Origin: Botryosphaeria dothidea
Taxonomy: Eukaryota > Ascomycota > Dothideomycetes > Botryosphaeriales > Botryosphaeriaceae
Reading direction: 5' to 3'
Assembly (NCBI GenBank): GCA_011503125.2
Contig: WWBZ02000062.1
Coordinates: 434,001-498,000, forward strand
DNA length: 64,000 bases
Of the stretch, positions 12,723 through 24,471 are shown piece after piece (positions within the stretch are counted from its first letter, which is position 1; each line of letters starts with the position of its first letter). The position numbers were made by a program, and so were the translations under genes. The notes beneath the pieces were generated by a model. It was given only the letters and a program-made list of their open reading frames with translations. It ran no database searches and was not told the origin of the DNA.

Positions 12723-13860
12723 CTAACCGCCAAATAGAGCTCTGGCAACATCCTTCCCCCATCCAACCCAGCCCTTGACCGTCTCAATATACTTTAGCAG
12801 CACGACCCACCTTCTCGTCCAAGCCTCAACCATTTCAAAATCATCGGCATAGCATTCCCAGATGCCGGTCTCCGGGCCACTGGCGCTATTCGCGTCATCA
12901 CCAACGGCTGGAATAAGGAGCTGACCGTCCTCAGACCTCATGGCCTTAGCGGGAGGACCTATGCAGAGAGCACGGCCGCAGATGCTCGAGTCCGCTGTGA
13001 ATCTGGTAGCCGCCTCAACAACGTCCTCTACCTTGCCCAGCCCGCTACCGGCAAGGAGCAGTCGCGCTGGACGGACGACGATGGGAGTCTCGACAAAGTA
13101 GGGGCATATCATGTTGATGCGCACGCCCTCGACGAAAGTCGAAGTTCTCAAGGATCGGAACAGTCCGAGCACGCCATGTTTCGCGGCACCATACTGCGGC
13201 TGCATGGAAATGGGTGCCAACGAGGCCATTGAGCCTACAAGAAGGATGTGGCGATCGCGGGTGATGCTCGGGTCTCGGTCTGGCGACGACGGGGATGACC
13301 CGGGATTCCGCGGGAGGTAGTACATGGCCAGGTGGACGGTGTACAGCACCCCGTATAGATTGACATCCGTGATGCTGAAGTCAGGCCGCGGAGGTTCGTC
13401 GATGCCCAGATCACCGGGATTGGCAAGGACATCTTCCTTGGCTATGCCGGCATTGGCCACGACGGTGTCAATGCCGCCATGCGGAGAGAGCTTGAGAGAC
13501 TCCTTGAAGAATCTGACTTGCGAGTCCCAGTCTGGAGAGCGTGAGCATTCGTCGAGTTCAGGAGGAAGGCGGCCAAGCTGTACCGGTGACGTTGCAGTGG
13601 ACGAAGTGGATGTTCGGATTTCCGAGTTCTTCTCGGAGGGTACTGACGAGCTCCTCTCCCTTCTGGGAATTAAGGTCACCGACGACGACGGAGGCACCGG
13701 CAGCGGCCCATCGCCTTGCAAAGCCGGCTCCGAAGCCGCCGACGCCGCCGGTGATCAGGACATGACGGCCTTTTACCCATGAATCGTCACACGGTCTGGT
13801 GAGGTCGACGGGCGGGGACTGCCTCACCATCTGCTGGAAGGGATCCAAATGAGCCGCCAT
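12723..13860 (-). CDS. Short-chain dehydrogenase/reductase (SDR)
   Basis: NAD(P)-dependent oxidoreductase of the classical SDR superfamily; the substrate is unknown, but the layout resembles fungal relatives of 15-hydroxyprostaglandin dehydrogenase. Exon 1 is 13860-13584 and exon 2 is 13531-12723. The 52 bp intron (13532-13583) rejoins HCNVT to DWDSQV in phase; 361 residues. Visible signatures are the cofactor glycine motif T37-G-G-V-G-G-F-G44, NAG in VVANAGIA, catalytic Ser at about 193 (GSMAS), Tyr206 and Lys210 (Y-G-A-A-K). The C-terminal 100 residues, with WTRRWVVLLKYIETVKGW, are an extension likely involved in membrane or substrate contact. It diverges from the phosphoserine phosphatase gene with only 251 bp between start codons. 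Confidence 0.88.
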
Positions 13861-14111
13861 GATGGAATGAGTTCAATTGGCCTGCGGCGGAATTGAAGCG
13901 AGAGGGCGGGAGCGGATGCGGGACGGAAGGCCATGACGGGGTCCGGCCTGCTCGCTCCTTGTTGGTCCAAGCTTTGAGGTTTGAGCGCCGATCGCGGGAA
14001 GGGAAGAGAGACCCCCGCTGCCGCTCACAGAAATTATTATTCTTTTTCCCGCTTGGTGCATCTCCTTCCCCTCCAACCACTCGCACTCAGCAACCCACCA
14101 AACAAACAAAC
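13861..14111. promoter_or_regulatory. Compact bidirectional promoter (SDR / SerB)
   Basis: The 251 bp separating the SDR start (13860, minus) from the SerB start (14112, plus) must contain both promoters and both 5' leaders. The SerB side ends in a CAA-rich leader (CCACCAAACAAACAAACATG), a favourable fungal start context. No TATA box is evident. Confidence 0.55.
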
Positions 14112-15302
14112 ATGGCCGCCGCCGCACCCCCCGCTCCCGTCTCGACGACCGGCACGCCCGCGCGCATCGTCTGCACGCTCTTCTACAAAGCCACGACCCC
14201 GCGCTCGCCGCCGCCGCACCCGGACGCCTCTCCGCACCGCCCAACCGACACCCTCTCGCGCGCCAGCCTCGAGTCCCTGGCCGGCGGCGTTGTGCCCACC
14301 TCCGACCTCAGCCAGTACCCGCTCGAGCCGCCGACGCCCGGGCCCAACCCGCTCGACAACCTGTTCGGCGCCTACATCTCGCAGAGCTGCCTGACCGACT
14401 TCCTCCGCACCCTCGACACCGTGCTGCCGGGCTTCCAAGACGCCTCCGCCGCCCGCCGCGCCCTCGACTCGGAACAATGGCCGCGCGTCGTCGAGATCGC
14501 CTTCGCCCTGCCCGCGCCCTTCGCCGCCGCGCCCGCCGAGGCGCTGCGCACGCTGCGCCAGAACGAGACCATCTCGCGCTTCGAGCGCGAGTGGAACGTC
14601 GAGGCCATCTGGCAGCGCGCCACCGTGTTCCGCACGCACAAGCGCCTCGCCGTCTTCGATATGGACTCGACGCTCATCCAGCAGGAGGTCATTGACGAGG
14701 TGGCCCGGCACATTGGCGTCGAGGCGCAGGTCTCGGCCATCACGGCGGCGGCCATGAACGGCGAGCTCGACTTCGAGGCCTCGCTGCGCAAGCGCTGCGC
14801 GCTGCTGGCCGGCGTGCCTGTGCAGGTGTGGGAGAACATCCGCAAGCTGATCACGCCGACGCCGGGCGCGGTGGAGCTCGTCAAGGCGCTGAAGCGGCTG
14901 GGCTACAAGACGGCGGTGCTGAGCGGCGGCTTCACGCCCGTGACGGGCTGGTTCGCGCAGCAGCTGGGCCTGGACTACGCCTTTGCGAATCACCTGGTCG
15001 TCAGCGAGGACGGGAAGACGCTGACGGGCGAGCTGACGGGCGAGATTGTGCACGCGGAGCGGAAGAGGCAGCACGTCCGCGAGATTGCGGAGAAGGAGGG
15101 CATCTTGCTCGAGCAAGTTCTGGTCGTCGGCGACGGCGCGAATGACCTTCCTATGATGGCCATTGCCGGCCTGGGTGTTGCTTTCAACGCCAAGGCGAGG
15201 GTTCAGATGGAAGCGCCTGCTCGTCTCAATTCTGAGAGCTTGCTCAACGTGCTCTACTTGCTCGGTTTCTCCAAGGCGGAGCAGGAGGATTTGTTGCGGT
15301 AG
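14112..15302 (+). CDS. serB: Phosphoserine phosphatase, last step of serine synthesis
   Basis: Hydrolyses O-phosphoserine to serine in the cytosol; HAD superfamily (fungal Ser2/SerB type). A single exon of 396 residues from the ATG at 14112 is chosen because the upstream part of the frame (to 13893) lacks protein character and the ATG follows a CAA-rich leader. HAD motif I is F-D183-M-D185-S-T, giving the nucleophile and general-acid Asp pair. Further on come VLSGGFTPVTGWF (motif II Ser) and LKRLGYKTAVL, and motif III/IV is G340-D-G-A-N-D345-L-P-M. The first 170 residues are a Pro/Ala-rich regulatory or ACT-like region with a SQSCLTDFLRTLD segment. It is extremely GC-rich, which creates a 424-codon antisense frame that I do not regard as a gene. 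Confidence 0.93.
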   Translation: MAAAAPPAPVSTTGTPARIVCTLFYKATTPRSPPPHPDASPHRPTDTLSRASLESLAGGVVPTSDLSQYPLEPPTPGPNPLDNLFGAYISQSCLTDFLRTLDTVLPGFQDASAARRALDSEQWPRVVEIAFALPAPFAAAPAEALRTLRQNETISRFEREWNVEAIWQRATVFRTHKRLAVFDMDSTLIQQEVIDEVARHIGVEAQVSAITAAAMNGELDFEASLRKRCALLAGVPVQVWENIRKLITPTPGAVELVKALKRLGYKTAVLSGGFTPVTGWFAQQLGLDYAFANHLVVSEDGKTLTGELTGEIVHAERKRQHVREIAEKEGILLEQVLVVGDGANDLPMMAIAGLGVAFNAKARVQMEAPARLNSESLLNVLYLLGFSKAEQEDLLR

Positions 15303-16274
15303 GCAAGGCAACCTCAGGTGGGTGACATTTGCAACTCCTGATGCCGTCTCGCAGCGAAGTCAGTGCACTGGCCTGCTGCACATATTCTTTTTGAACCAAT
15401 TCAGTCGGGCTCGCCTGCTTTAGGATCTGACGAATCTCTTTTCGAATCGAAAAAGCTATTGATACCATGGCTGTCAGCAGCACACCCGATGCTGACCACC
15501 TCTTTTCTATGGCGTACACCGGGGGAAAATGCATCCTTTCACACTATAGCTGTATGGGTCGCATAGATACTTAGCATGAGTAGCAAAATGAATGAATCAT
15601 TGAATACTACATCTGGTTCCTTTGGTTTACGTCAAGAGAATTTTCCTGTGTGAATACTGCCTGGTCCATATCGCCGATCGATGTCGTCCTATGATGGAAA
15701 AAGAACCTCACTCGAAAGCCCTAGCAACAGCACCTCCATGTCATCATTACTCATGGGGAGTCGAAGCGGTCTTTAAAACACGAATGTCACTTTCCTACCT
15801 CATTGTCAGTGTCCGTATGGATGCTTCCACTCAAAATGCATGTTTGTGATATTCCAAGCCTTGATATTGTCCTCTTTGTGAATTCAGGAATATCAGCACA
15901 GTTTTCCAAGCCAATGGGCTCAAAAGAGTCTTTGATCTTTTCTTATGTGCGCTCTCTGCGAGCTTCCCACCATCTTCTTCCTTCGCGTTCGTCGCCCAGC
16001 CCCATCTAGATAAGAACCCGTTAACTCCAACCTCTTTTTTGGCCACCATTTCCGGAACCGCAATAGATGGCCTCAGGATTCATTCCGTTCCCCACAACCC
16101 TAGCCAACAGTCAGTGGCACATCTTCACGGCAGGTAGGGGAAGACACGCACAATAACCTTCCCAAAGAGAAACCCTCCATCTCTCAACCGGACCTATTCT
16201 CCGGTTCCTCATGAGGAGAAACAAGAGAGCCATCAAACAGACTCCCTACCACTTTCCCCCCTTCCCTCACCCCC
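15303..16274. other. Intergenic between convergent genes, contains a MITE-like repeat
   Basis: 3' flanks of serB (plus) and the poly-His gene (minus). Apart from the diverged repeat copy at 15753-15832 described separately, I see only chance frames. Confidence 0.5.
15753..15832. repeat. MITE-like element, diverged copy
   Basis: Left end ATGGGGAGTCGAAGCGGTC and right end GTGTCCGTATGGATGCTTCC followed by ACTC are the two ends of the window-wide inverted-repeat family (consensus GGGAGTGGAAGCATTCG then TCCGGAC), here with several substitutions. About 80 bp, no coding potential. It is the most diverged and most leftward copy. Confidence 0.6.
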
Positions 16275-17039
16275 TCACGACCTCAAAGCACCCTCATCCC
16301 TATCCGCCTCCTCCGCATCCCCCATATACCTCATCTTCGGCGCCTTCCCATCCGGCTGCACCTGCACCTTCACATGCACATCTCCCTGCTGCTGCCCACC
16401 CCCGCCCCACTGCGCCGCCGCTGCCGGCCCCGGCCCACCAGCAAAACTCCCCGCGCCCGCCTTCCGCAACACCTCCTTCGCCTCCTCGACCTCCTCGATC
16501 TGCCTCTCAAACACCGGCCCGCCCGGTGCGTTCCCCGTCGGCGTCGCGCTCTTGCTGCTCTCGGTCGTCCACGCCGCCGCCGCATCCACCGCCGCCACGC
16601 TCGCCGTCGCGGCCGCGGCGCCGCCCGCCTGGAACTTGCCTTCCCGCACGCGCTGCACCTGCTCGAGCTGGTGGTAAAAGGGGAGCTCCTGGATGGCCGT
16701 GTGCGCCGCGGCGGCGGCGGCAGCAGCGCCCGCGCCGAACGACATGGGCGACAGCGGGTGCGCGGGCGAGGTTGGCGTGATGCCGGGCGGCGGGGAGATG
16801 AGGCCGGAAGGGGGAGGAGGGGAGCCGCCGTATTGGCTGAAGGGGCCGGTTGGGGGCGCGGGGGTGGAGCGGGAGGAGGTGGATTGGTGGTGTTGATGGT
16901 GGTGGTGGTGGTGGTGGTGGTGGTGGTGGTGTTGTTGCTGGCCGCTGTTGCCCGCTGTCGTGTTGTGGAGGATGCTGGCGAGGCTGGCCATTTTGGTGGA
17001 GGGGGAGAGGGAGGTTGGGGAGATGGGTGGGCTAGGCAT
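16275..17039 (-). CDS. Low-complexity protein with a 12-histidine run, unknown function
   Basis: Single-exon 254-residue frame from the ATG at 17039. The N-terminus is Ser/Pro-rich (MPSPPISPTSLSPSTKMASL), followed by QQQ, 12 consecutive His and a Q/H tail. A Pro/Gly stretch and an eight-Ala run come next. A more ordered C-terminal half has ELPFYHQLEQVQRVREGKF, then PVFERQIEEVEEAKEVLRK (helical, acidic/basic) and an end rich in charged residues. The ordered helices suggest a real protein rather than a chance frame. No known domain is recognised. A nuclear or metal-binding role could be imagined from the His tract, but that is only a guess. Confidence 0.55.
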   Translation of the reverse strand: MPSPPISPTSLSPSTKMASLASILHNTTAGNSGQQQHHHHHHHHHHHHQHHQSTSSRSTPAPPTGPFSQYGGSPPPPSGLISPPPGITPTSPAHPLSPMSFGAGAAAAAAAAHTAIQELPFYHQLEQVQRVREGKFQAGGAAAATASVAAVDAAAAWTTESSKSATPTGNAPGGPVFERQIEEVEEAKEVLRKAGAGSFAGGPGPAAAAQWGGGGQQQGDVHVKVQVQPDGKAPKMRYMGDAEEADRDEGALRS

Positions 17040-18183
17040 TGTTTACTTTTTTATGTGCTGATTTTTTTCTCTCTTCTCCTTGGTCCGGGTTGAGATGTGC
17101 CGGGTGGAAGGACGGTGGGTTGAAAGAAAAGGGTGATGGTTGGTGAGAAAAGGGAAATGGCGGTGAGGGGGTGTTTATTATTTCTTGATACGGTGAGAGA
17201 GGTTCAACTCGTGTCTGGATGCCTTGGTTAATTTCGATGAGGTGGAGGGAAGTTGGGTGAGGACGGACTCGTGTGATTAACACAAAACGGGAGAATAACT
17301 TGATGCGCAGAAGGCCTAAAGCTTAGGGAAAGAGACTTTCTGGACGCATTTGAGGGCTAAGTCTTGGCATGTGAGATGCTGGCTGGAAGGAAGTTGATCC
17401 GATGGATGGTGAAGTCCACCCTGGCGTGATGTCGTGGGTTGTGACGATTCTGGCAATGCCGAGCTGAAGGAACCGAGAAGAACACGTTGAAAAGGGAGGT
17501 ACGAGGTGAAAAGGCAAAGACTTGGATGCGGTCGGCTGTGCTGATTTCGGCCGTTTCTGCACAACGAGCAGGCACGCAATGTATGGCGGGACGTAGGGAG
17601 AAGAGTAAGCCACGGACGCGCTGTGATTGGCTGGAAACAGAGATGCAAGCAGATCGTGCAGAAGGAGGGAAAGTGTTGGTGAAGGCGCAGAAAAGACGGA
17701 GAAGCTCAGCGGATACGCCGGAACATCGGCGTTATGTGGATTTGGCGAGTCAAAACTCCACAACAATCATTTCCAAAAACCGCAATTGTCTGTATCTAGA
17801 GCCGTGCTCGGGCTAACTGCATTCAACCTCCCTATTACAACACCAAACCCCGAATTCTGTGTGCCGCCCAATCGTATATCGTTACGCGTAAACCTCGTCA
17901 TGATGTACAAGTGCACGGCGTTGAAGCCAACTGTATATTTCCCCTTCGGTCCGACTTATCGGTACCGGCTGATCCACCCGTGTTTTTCGATATTTGGTCG
18001 ATTTGTGGAGCAGTGCAACCACCTTGTGCCGACAAGGAGATTTGGAGTAAATTTGCCGACTGCTGTGCGATTTTGTTGTCGTCCGCACGTGTCTCATGAT
18101 TGCGCGGAACTCGAGTGCACGACTGTTGCGATGTCTCAGGAACGGACCTCATACTGCTCCACAGTGACGTCTCCGACTACTTT
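17040..18183. other. Intergenic, no gene seen
   Basis: 5' flank of the poly-His gene on the left and 3' flank of the NCE102-like gene on the right. Overlapping frames of 60-190 codons occur on both strands with no motif. I regard them as chance frames. Confidence 0.5.
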
Positions 18184-18802
18184 TTAAACTTGGCTCATGG
18201 ACGGAGCGCCACGGCGGATGCCCGGACGCATGTTCATGCTGCTACGGCTCTGCTGCCACGAGAAAAATGCGGTAGCAACGAAGCACGCGAAACCAAACCA
18301 CAGGAAAGCGGTGGAAGCCTGAGCTTCACGGCAGCGCTTCTCTGTGTTGGGAGAGCCATTCGTGACAAAGTTGCTGCGCGTGTAGTCCTAAGGCGAGTTA
18401 GCCGATGTAAATTCACACGAATCTGATGCAGACTCACGCCGTTGCTGCAGCTATGAACACCGAGGTATGCGGCCAATGCGACAGCACCGCAAAAGTAGAA
18501 GATGGCGTTGAACACATCCAGGGCGATCATGGCGACGGGCACGCCGAGACCGTCCTTTATCGCCGCCGGAATCAAGTAGAACAGCGACAACATGGAGAAA
18601 ACCGCGACAAACATAGTATAGTTCACTATGCTGGGGTCGCCGGCGCGCGAAGTTGCGATCATGTTGCCCACCAGGGCCATGATGAGCAGCGCCCAGAAGA
18701 ACTGGAATCGCAGGGTCAGTGGACTGTGCAAACGGAGGTGGGCTCTGATCGCTCGCTTACCTCAAGACCCCTGAAGGCTGTGAGAAGAGCCTTTGATGCC
18801 AT
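18184..18802 (-). CDS. NCE102-like MARVEL-domain membrane protein (eisosome/MCC family)
   Basis: Four-helix plasma-membrane protein of the Nce102/Fhn1 family, which in yeast organises eisosome membrane compartments and senses sphingolipids. Three exons: 18802-18761 (MASKALLTAFRGLE), 18701-18438 and 18387-18184. Introns are 59 bp (18702-18760) and 50 bp (18388-18437, donor GTGAGT, branch GCTAAC, acceptor TTAG). The spliced product is 169 residues, close to the usual ~170. Visible are hydrophobic spans starting at FFWALLIMALVGNMI, at FVAVFSMLSLFYLIPAA, at VAMIALDVFNAIFYFCGAVA, and in the last exon at AFLWFGFACFVATAFF. The family-typical RCREAQASTAFLWFG lies before the last helix. The 3' end is a basic tail. 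Exon joins were chosen to restore this C-terminus. Confidence 0.88.
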
Positions 18803-19293
18803 TTTGGTTTAAGTTGCGAGGCTGCACGGGCGGATTTTCGTGAGTAAAGGAGATTGAGGCTCGTGCGGTTGGAGATCAGTGGATTCCTTATTGGAGAGGC
18901 TGGCGATGGAGCGATGAAAGGACAGGCACTTTTTGTGCTCGCTGGCTGTCTAGTGTCAATGACGTCTGCCTGATGACGTAGGTAGCGGAGCGCCACTGGT
19001 CCCGCTCTCCCGACCGTCGATGCTCTAGAAAGGCCTTATTGCTGGGTGTGACGACCCTTCAGGGCGATGCAAGAATGATGATGCTTTAGACTTTGGAATT
19101 CGCGGAAACTGCACGATGGCGATGGGCTCAGTTGGGTCCGTGAGCGCGTTCTTATGTATCTCGACCGTCGAGTGATGTGCCGGCAGGTGTCGCTCGAGCA
19201 ACGCGACACACCGGGATCATTCACCACTCAGCTCGCCCATCTCTCTTCCGCGCTCTGCCGTCCCGCCACTCACACTGGACATCGCCGTCAACC

Positions 19294-19500
19294 ATGGGCT
19301 CATTTCTGACCAACGTCAAACGCGAACCAGCCACCCACGCGACACGTACCGGCGCGCAGCACAACAACAGCACCGAGAGACCCGCCCAGGACCCTGTGAT
19401 GGCAGGGCGTTCCTGGAGCTCGCCAGCGCTGTCGATCAACGCACTACCTTCTAGCCTAAGGCCGCCAGCCCGTAGCCTTGCGCCTGCCGAGGAGCCGTGA
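19294..19500 (+). CDS. Possible 68-residue ORF, weak
   Basis: An ATG in a good context (CGTCAACCATGGG) opens a 68-codon frame (MGSFLTNVKREPATHATRT...) divergent from the NCE102-like gene. Composition is Ser/Pro/Ala-rich without a motif. It may be an exon of a longer gene or chance; it is reported because of the start context only. Confidence 0.2.
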   Translation: MGSFLTNVKREPATHATRTGAQHNNSTERPAQDPVMAGRSWSSPALSINALPSSLRPPARSLAPAEEP

Positions 19501-20554
19501 TGCTTGGTGCTGTGGCTTGTGAAGTCACCTGCAGCAGTCTGTCGCTCTACTGGCCAGACACTTCCCGTCGCCCTCTTTTGAATTTCGTGATGCCTGCCTT
19601 CGCCCAATTGGCATCATGATAGCCGTGCCCCCCTTCGTTCGCACCAGTTCCTTCCCTTGCTTTGCACGTGTCCGTATGCGGTACCGGTCACCGCGACCCT
19701 TGCAGAGCTGTTCCTTGAGCAGTGAGAAAAAGGAGAGGAGCCGAGAAAACGTGAGAGAATGACGTACGAGAGAGTTCCAGTCGCTTTGGATGCACTGCGA
19801 AATAGTAGGAGTTCGCGATGATGCGACAACCTCTGGCCTTGAATGAACCGCGTGCCGGGATCGAAGGGATTTTCCATCCACATGAGCAGCCCCATCGTCC
19901 CAATGAAATGGATGGGATTGAACGGTTCAGCGCGGCTTAGTTCACTGCGGAGTCGGATCAGCGATATGCATCGATGCTGGACCCTGTCTTTTAACAGAAA
20001 CTGTCGCGGGGCGAGCTAAATCGTCGATGTTCCGCATTGCCATGAGCACCAGGGACTACAACGTTCTGAGTACTTGTCTTAGACTGGTGAGAGGCGCGGG
20101 CAGAGCATGGCATTTCAGAGGACTGATGGTGGAACAGCAGATGTCTGACTTGACGATTTGGGTCAGATCGTCTTGCAACTGTTGTGTAATCACCCTTACG
20201 GCTAAGTACGACAAACGGCCTTGCTCATATCACAGAAACCTCTGATTCGGATCAAACGTATGGTTGACCGTTCTCAGATGAGTAAAAAGTCTCTGCCACT
20301 GTGAATACTAGAGTTCGATGAGTCATCCCGCATCCTACTTGAACTCAAGAGGCCAAGCGTAACGAAATGAAGTGGCAGTAATTGAATGTGTGTGTGGTCC
20401 TGCACCTCGCCCATGTATATTCAGCAACACCTTACTGCACAAGATAACTGAGACTCCTCTGAATATCCACGAATTCCAACAAAGATGGTGCGCAGTATTA
20501 CCAACGCTAAAAGGAAACGCGCTCAATCGTTCCAGGGATGTGAGAATGACGCGC

Positions 20555-21120
20555 TTAGGTGCCGGCGTAGAGGTAGTCTGGGACGAGCTCGGTTTCAAAA
20601 GTAACGGGATGTTCGACTACGCTTGTGAAGTCAAAGTATTCTTCCGGATATAGACGTTCGTCTCTTTGAAAAAGTTGATGACAGACAGGCGTGCCATTGC
20701 AATAATCTTCGAATAGACCTCGTAGTTGTACCGAAATACTCTTCGAGTTTCGGTGTGGGAAGAATCTGCAACTGATCTTGTAGGAGTTTTTGATGTCTGA
20801 CATCTGACGGAACGGGCCGTATCGTCTCACATCTTCACAGTCGTTGCATGGTCTTTGGAAGATATTGGATAACACCTGCAATCCTTCCAGACGCTAAGTG
20901 GTCGGTCAATGCTGGTTCAGCTGTTGTACTTTCTGTATCGGCATATCCAGCAATACCACAGTCGCGTCGCAGCGACGCCCTCTGGGGCTACCATGCATGT
21001 CCCGGAAAATCAGGTCCCGACCTGGAGCCGTTGGCAACGACGATCATGGACTTGTTGCTCGTTTCCTCGAACTCCCCAATCCATTTAGAGATATGCGCCA
21101 TTTCCCCTCATCTTAAGACC
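20555..21120 (-). other. Possible decayed coding region
   Basis: Read on the minus strand, two adjacent stretches look coding: MAHISKWIGEFEETSNKSM, followed by a frame interrupted by TAG, and further on MSDIKNSYKISCRFFPHRN, running to a stop at 20555 with acidic, ordered sequence. No domain is recognised, and the stop and frame change prevent a clean gene model. It is best treated as a relic or an intron-containing gene of unknown function. Confidence 0.25.
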
Positions 21121-24100
21121 GACTTGTTTCCGCGCAAATAATCACCTTCGTCTTTGTTTCAATAGTCTCCACTTTTCCAGGATCTTGTCGACTGAGACCC
21201 GCTACGGTCCAGGGATGTAACGTAATATTTCATAGGCGGGTCTCATGCTCGCGAGCTCGGGAAAACGAACTTGTGAAGCGACCCTCGAGAGATGGTCTGG
21301 CTTCATGGGACGATGGCAATATTATGCTGGAGAGAAGTCCCAATACTCGCTTAGCTCGTACAGGGCCCAGTTCGCAATAGTGCATGACACGAGAACGCGG
21401 GAGCGTCCCTGAAAAATCGATCGGGCCCTTCTGCTGAAGCCCGATTCACTCTAGCGGGCCCGGCCTATAGCTGCAGAAGACCCATTATACAACGGCGATG
21501 CGGAAACCCTACACATCGAGGTTAGCACGCACCCAACAATTCCCGACCGCACCTCAGGTCGGAAGGCGACGAAGGCTCGAAGGTCGCGAGGATGACATGC
21601 GCGGACGCCACTTTAAGACACAGTTTAGCATTCGGGAAATGTTCCGAATCTTCCGTGGTGCGCTAGTAGCAAGATACGAGGGCCGCAACAAGCAAACGGC
21701 GCATGTGAAGAGTAGGAAAACTGGATCTCGGAGGTAGGTCAGACGGCCAATTGGAGCGGAAAAATTGGGTCTCGACTGGTACAGATCTCTTGCTGGCTGG
21801 GCAATCGAGTGCAGCGCAGCATAAGATCTGGGGATTTCATTTCTTTTTCCTGAGTTGCATTGATGAAGCTGGACACACAAAGCGTCGCATTCACCAGATG
21901 CTAGGACCTGGGACAGCAGCCTTAGTGGCGCCACTTATGCTTATGACAGCCGCGACATCCTTCAACAACACACAGACCCGAAACGGTGGACCAGAAGGGT
22001 TTCCCTCTGAGGGTTCGGCAGGCTGGGGCCGCCATCATGAGGCGACGCGGACGGCAGGTGGAGCGCGCCGGCCAATCCGGAAGAGAGCAATTAATCTCAC
22101 AACAGTTGGTAATATGGCACCCTGCTCTTCCAAGGACCATGGAGAATCCACAGCTATTACCCCGCAAATTCTCAACGGGGCTGGACCAGCGCGTGCAATC
22201 ACAGCCGGGCGGCGGAGAAAGCTTGCATGTCGAGGGCCCCTCATTTGCGCTCTGGACGCGTGTTGAGCCCAAGGAATGGGCGGCTTTGGTTAGCAGGGCG
22301 GCACACAAAGGCTCTGGCTCTCCTAGGCGGGCTAGACCAGAACTTACCTTGAAGCAACTGGGCGCTGGGAGCTCTAGTGTCAGGCATCACAAAGGCCGCG
22401 TGACTGCCCCTTGCGGCCCCATCCTCGCGGCAGGCTGGAGAGCGCCGTGCCGGAGCGCGCGCCTGGGTCTGGAAGTCGGGGGAGGATGCGCGCTTCAGCC
22501 AGCGCCGGCATGGGCAGGAGGTAGGAGCAGGTAGGGAGTGCGGAGAGCGGTTGCGTGCGTACGAGGAGGGGGCGCGTGGCCAGCCGCAGGTCGACCCCGG
22601 CCGCGCAGTCGGGGTGGGCTGCAGGACTCCGGGCGGACCGCGAGCCCTGAGGTGATGACGGGCTTCTGGCGATGCAACCGCCATGGATGCCGATCATCGC
22701 CTGCCAGTGCTGAGCTGCAGGTTTGTCTCGGCGAGCCTTCTTCCCCGCATGGCCAGTGCGCACACCAAGCCGCATACATACAAAGTAGAGGCGTTGTGCG
22801 GTGCCTGCCACCGCGTCTGAGGCGATCTCCTGCTGCTCTGTTCCGCTCGCGTCACCGCCAGCTCAAAGACTCTCGCGACCGCGACCTCGCCCAATCCGCC
22901 CGCCGTCGCTCAGCGCCGCCCCAAGGCCCCGCCCGCGGCCAGCTCCACGCCCCGCCAGCCCGCCTGACGCGCACCGGCAGCGCCCCCAGGCCCCGAGTCC
23001 CCCGAGCCCCCGCGGCCGCCAGACAGATCGCCGGGGAACAACGGCGCGAAGCGAGCTCTCGGCCCACCCCAGCAGCTCCAGGGACTCGATTGTCAGTCCA
23101 CCAGCTGCAGCGTCGCCTCCCGAGACACCTCCACCTCACGCCTCTCGCCTCGCTGTTCCTGCGCCTGCGCGCCCATCTCTCCCCATCGCGACGAGACAAT
23201 GTCCCTCCGCTGATCCCCTGCGCGAACGCCACGAACCTGATCGCCCGGAGACCTGCGGCTCGAACGAGGCAAAGCGTGGCGCGCCTTCCCCACATTCTCC
23301 CCGGTATACCGTCGCATGCCGCCCTGCTGCGTCCTCTCATGCCACGATTCCGCCCCGACACGACCACCCACCCACCCACCACCACGCGACACACGAGATT
23401 GGGATAGACCGGTACAAAAGTTTGGCGCATTGAGGCTTGCTTGTGCGAAGACAGGTACGCATGCCGCCCTCGCAGCCCGCGCCCTGACGCCTCCCAGCTG
23501 AATCCTCGAGCAAAGCAGCTTTCAACCTCCTCTGAAGACCCTGAGGACCGCGCCGATACTCTTGCGATAGAGCTCTCTTTCCGGTTCGTCTTGTCGTCCC
23601 GCCCTCCCTCGGATCGAAGCGGTGCTGCACCCTTCAGCGGCTCGCTCTGGCGCTGATAGCACAGTAGTGATTTTGTTGAAATATAGACATAGAGGCGCTG
23701 TCGCATCCGCCGTCTTATCGCTTGTAATTGTTTCCCACTATTCTGTACTCTAGGTAAGCGCTTCATCTCTCGCCCTCTTCGTCGCGCCATCCCTCTGTCC
23801 TCGCCGCGAGACCTACCACGCGCTGGCTCAACGCGCCACCTCAACGCGCCCCCTTCGCGCGACCCTGTCGCCACAAATGGATTGGCCAGGGTGGCGCTCC
23901 AACTTTGGGTGGGGTTTAAGCCATGTTCAAGTGCGGGCCGCGTCTGCACCTGAATGCGTGGTCAGCCTGCATGAGCAGGTCTGTTGCGCTGTACTTGGCA
24001 TTCCATGCACTGTCATACGGCCTTAGCTCTCCGGTACCATTAAGCATGGATGTTTGGGCGCGAGCAGAAATGGCGATTGGTGCTAGAGGCCGGTCTTCGT

Positions 24101-24236
24101 CTTCGCTGAGGCTTGCGAATACTTGTTTGCTGAGGCTAGACCTCCGTTCCTCCACTGCTCGTCTTATGGACCAGCGCCTGGACTTCTCGCGGCGAACATC
24201 CTTCTTGTGTTCTCGCGTATTTTGTTACCGCAGAAT

Positions 24237-24471
24237 GTGGAATATTGACATGAAGGCACCTAGTAATCGCAAGCGCAAAGCGCAACCTAGCTACGAAAAC
24301 CAGTCACAAGGGCTCGCGTCGTTACATCCTCAACACATCCGCGCGGCGATCTCAAGCCTCGACCGCAACAGTACATCCACCTTCAAACCTACTCCGACTC
24401 TACGACCACTTCAAGCCACATCCGACCCTCTACGCCAAGCCTCATCCGACTCCGCCTCAGTGAAGCCCAGG
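24237..24471 (+). other. Candidate upstream exon or uORF of the PSP1-type gene
   Basis: An open stretch from the ATG at 24237 (second ATG 24249, MKAPSNRKRKAQPSYEN) with Ser/Thr/Pro/Arg composition ends at a good donor (GGTATGT at 24472). An acceptor at 24924 would add ATVPGGSPSP and a stop before the main start at 25079, making it an upstream ORF. It could also be leader sequence. RNA evidence would be needed; the exon chain is my inference. Confidence 0.25.

Noticed and set aside
14037..15311. 424-codon antisense frame across serB
   Set aside because: The sense strand encodes a clear phosphoserine phosphatase; the antisense frame is a GC-bias shadow rich in Arg/His/Gly.
22538..23407. 289-codon plus-strand frame and 365-codon minus-strand frame (22852-23949)
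   Set aside because: Mutually overlapping, Arg/Pro/Ala/His-rich, no motif; explained by few stop codons in very GC-rich DNA.
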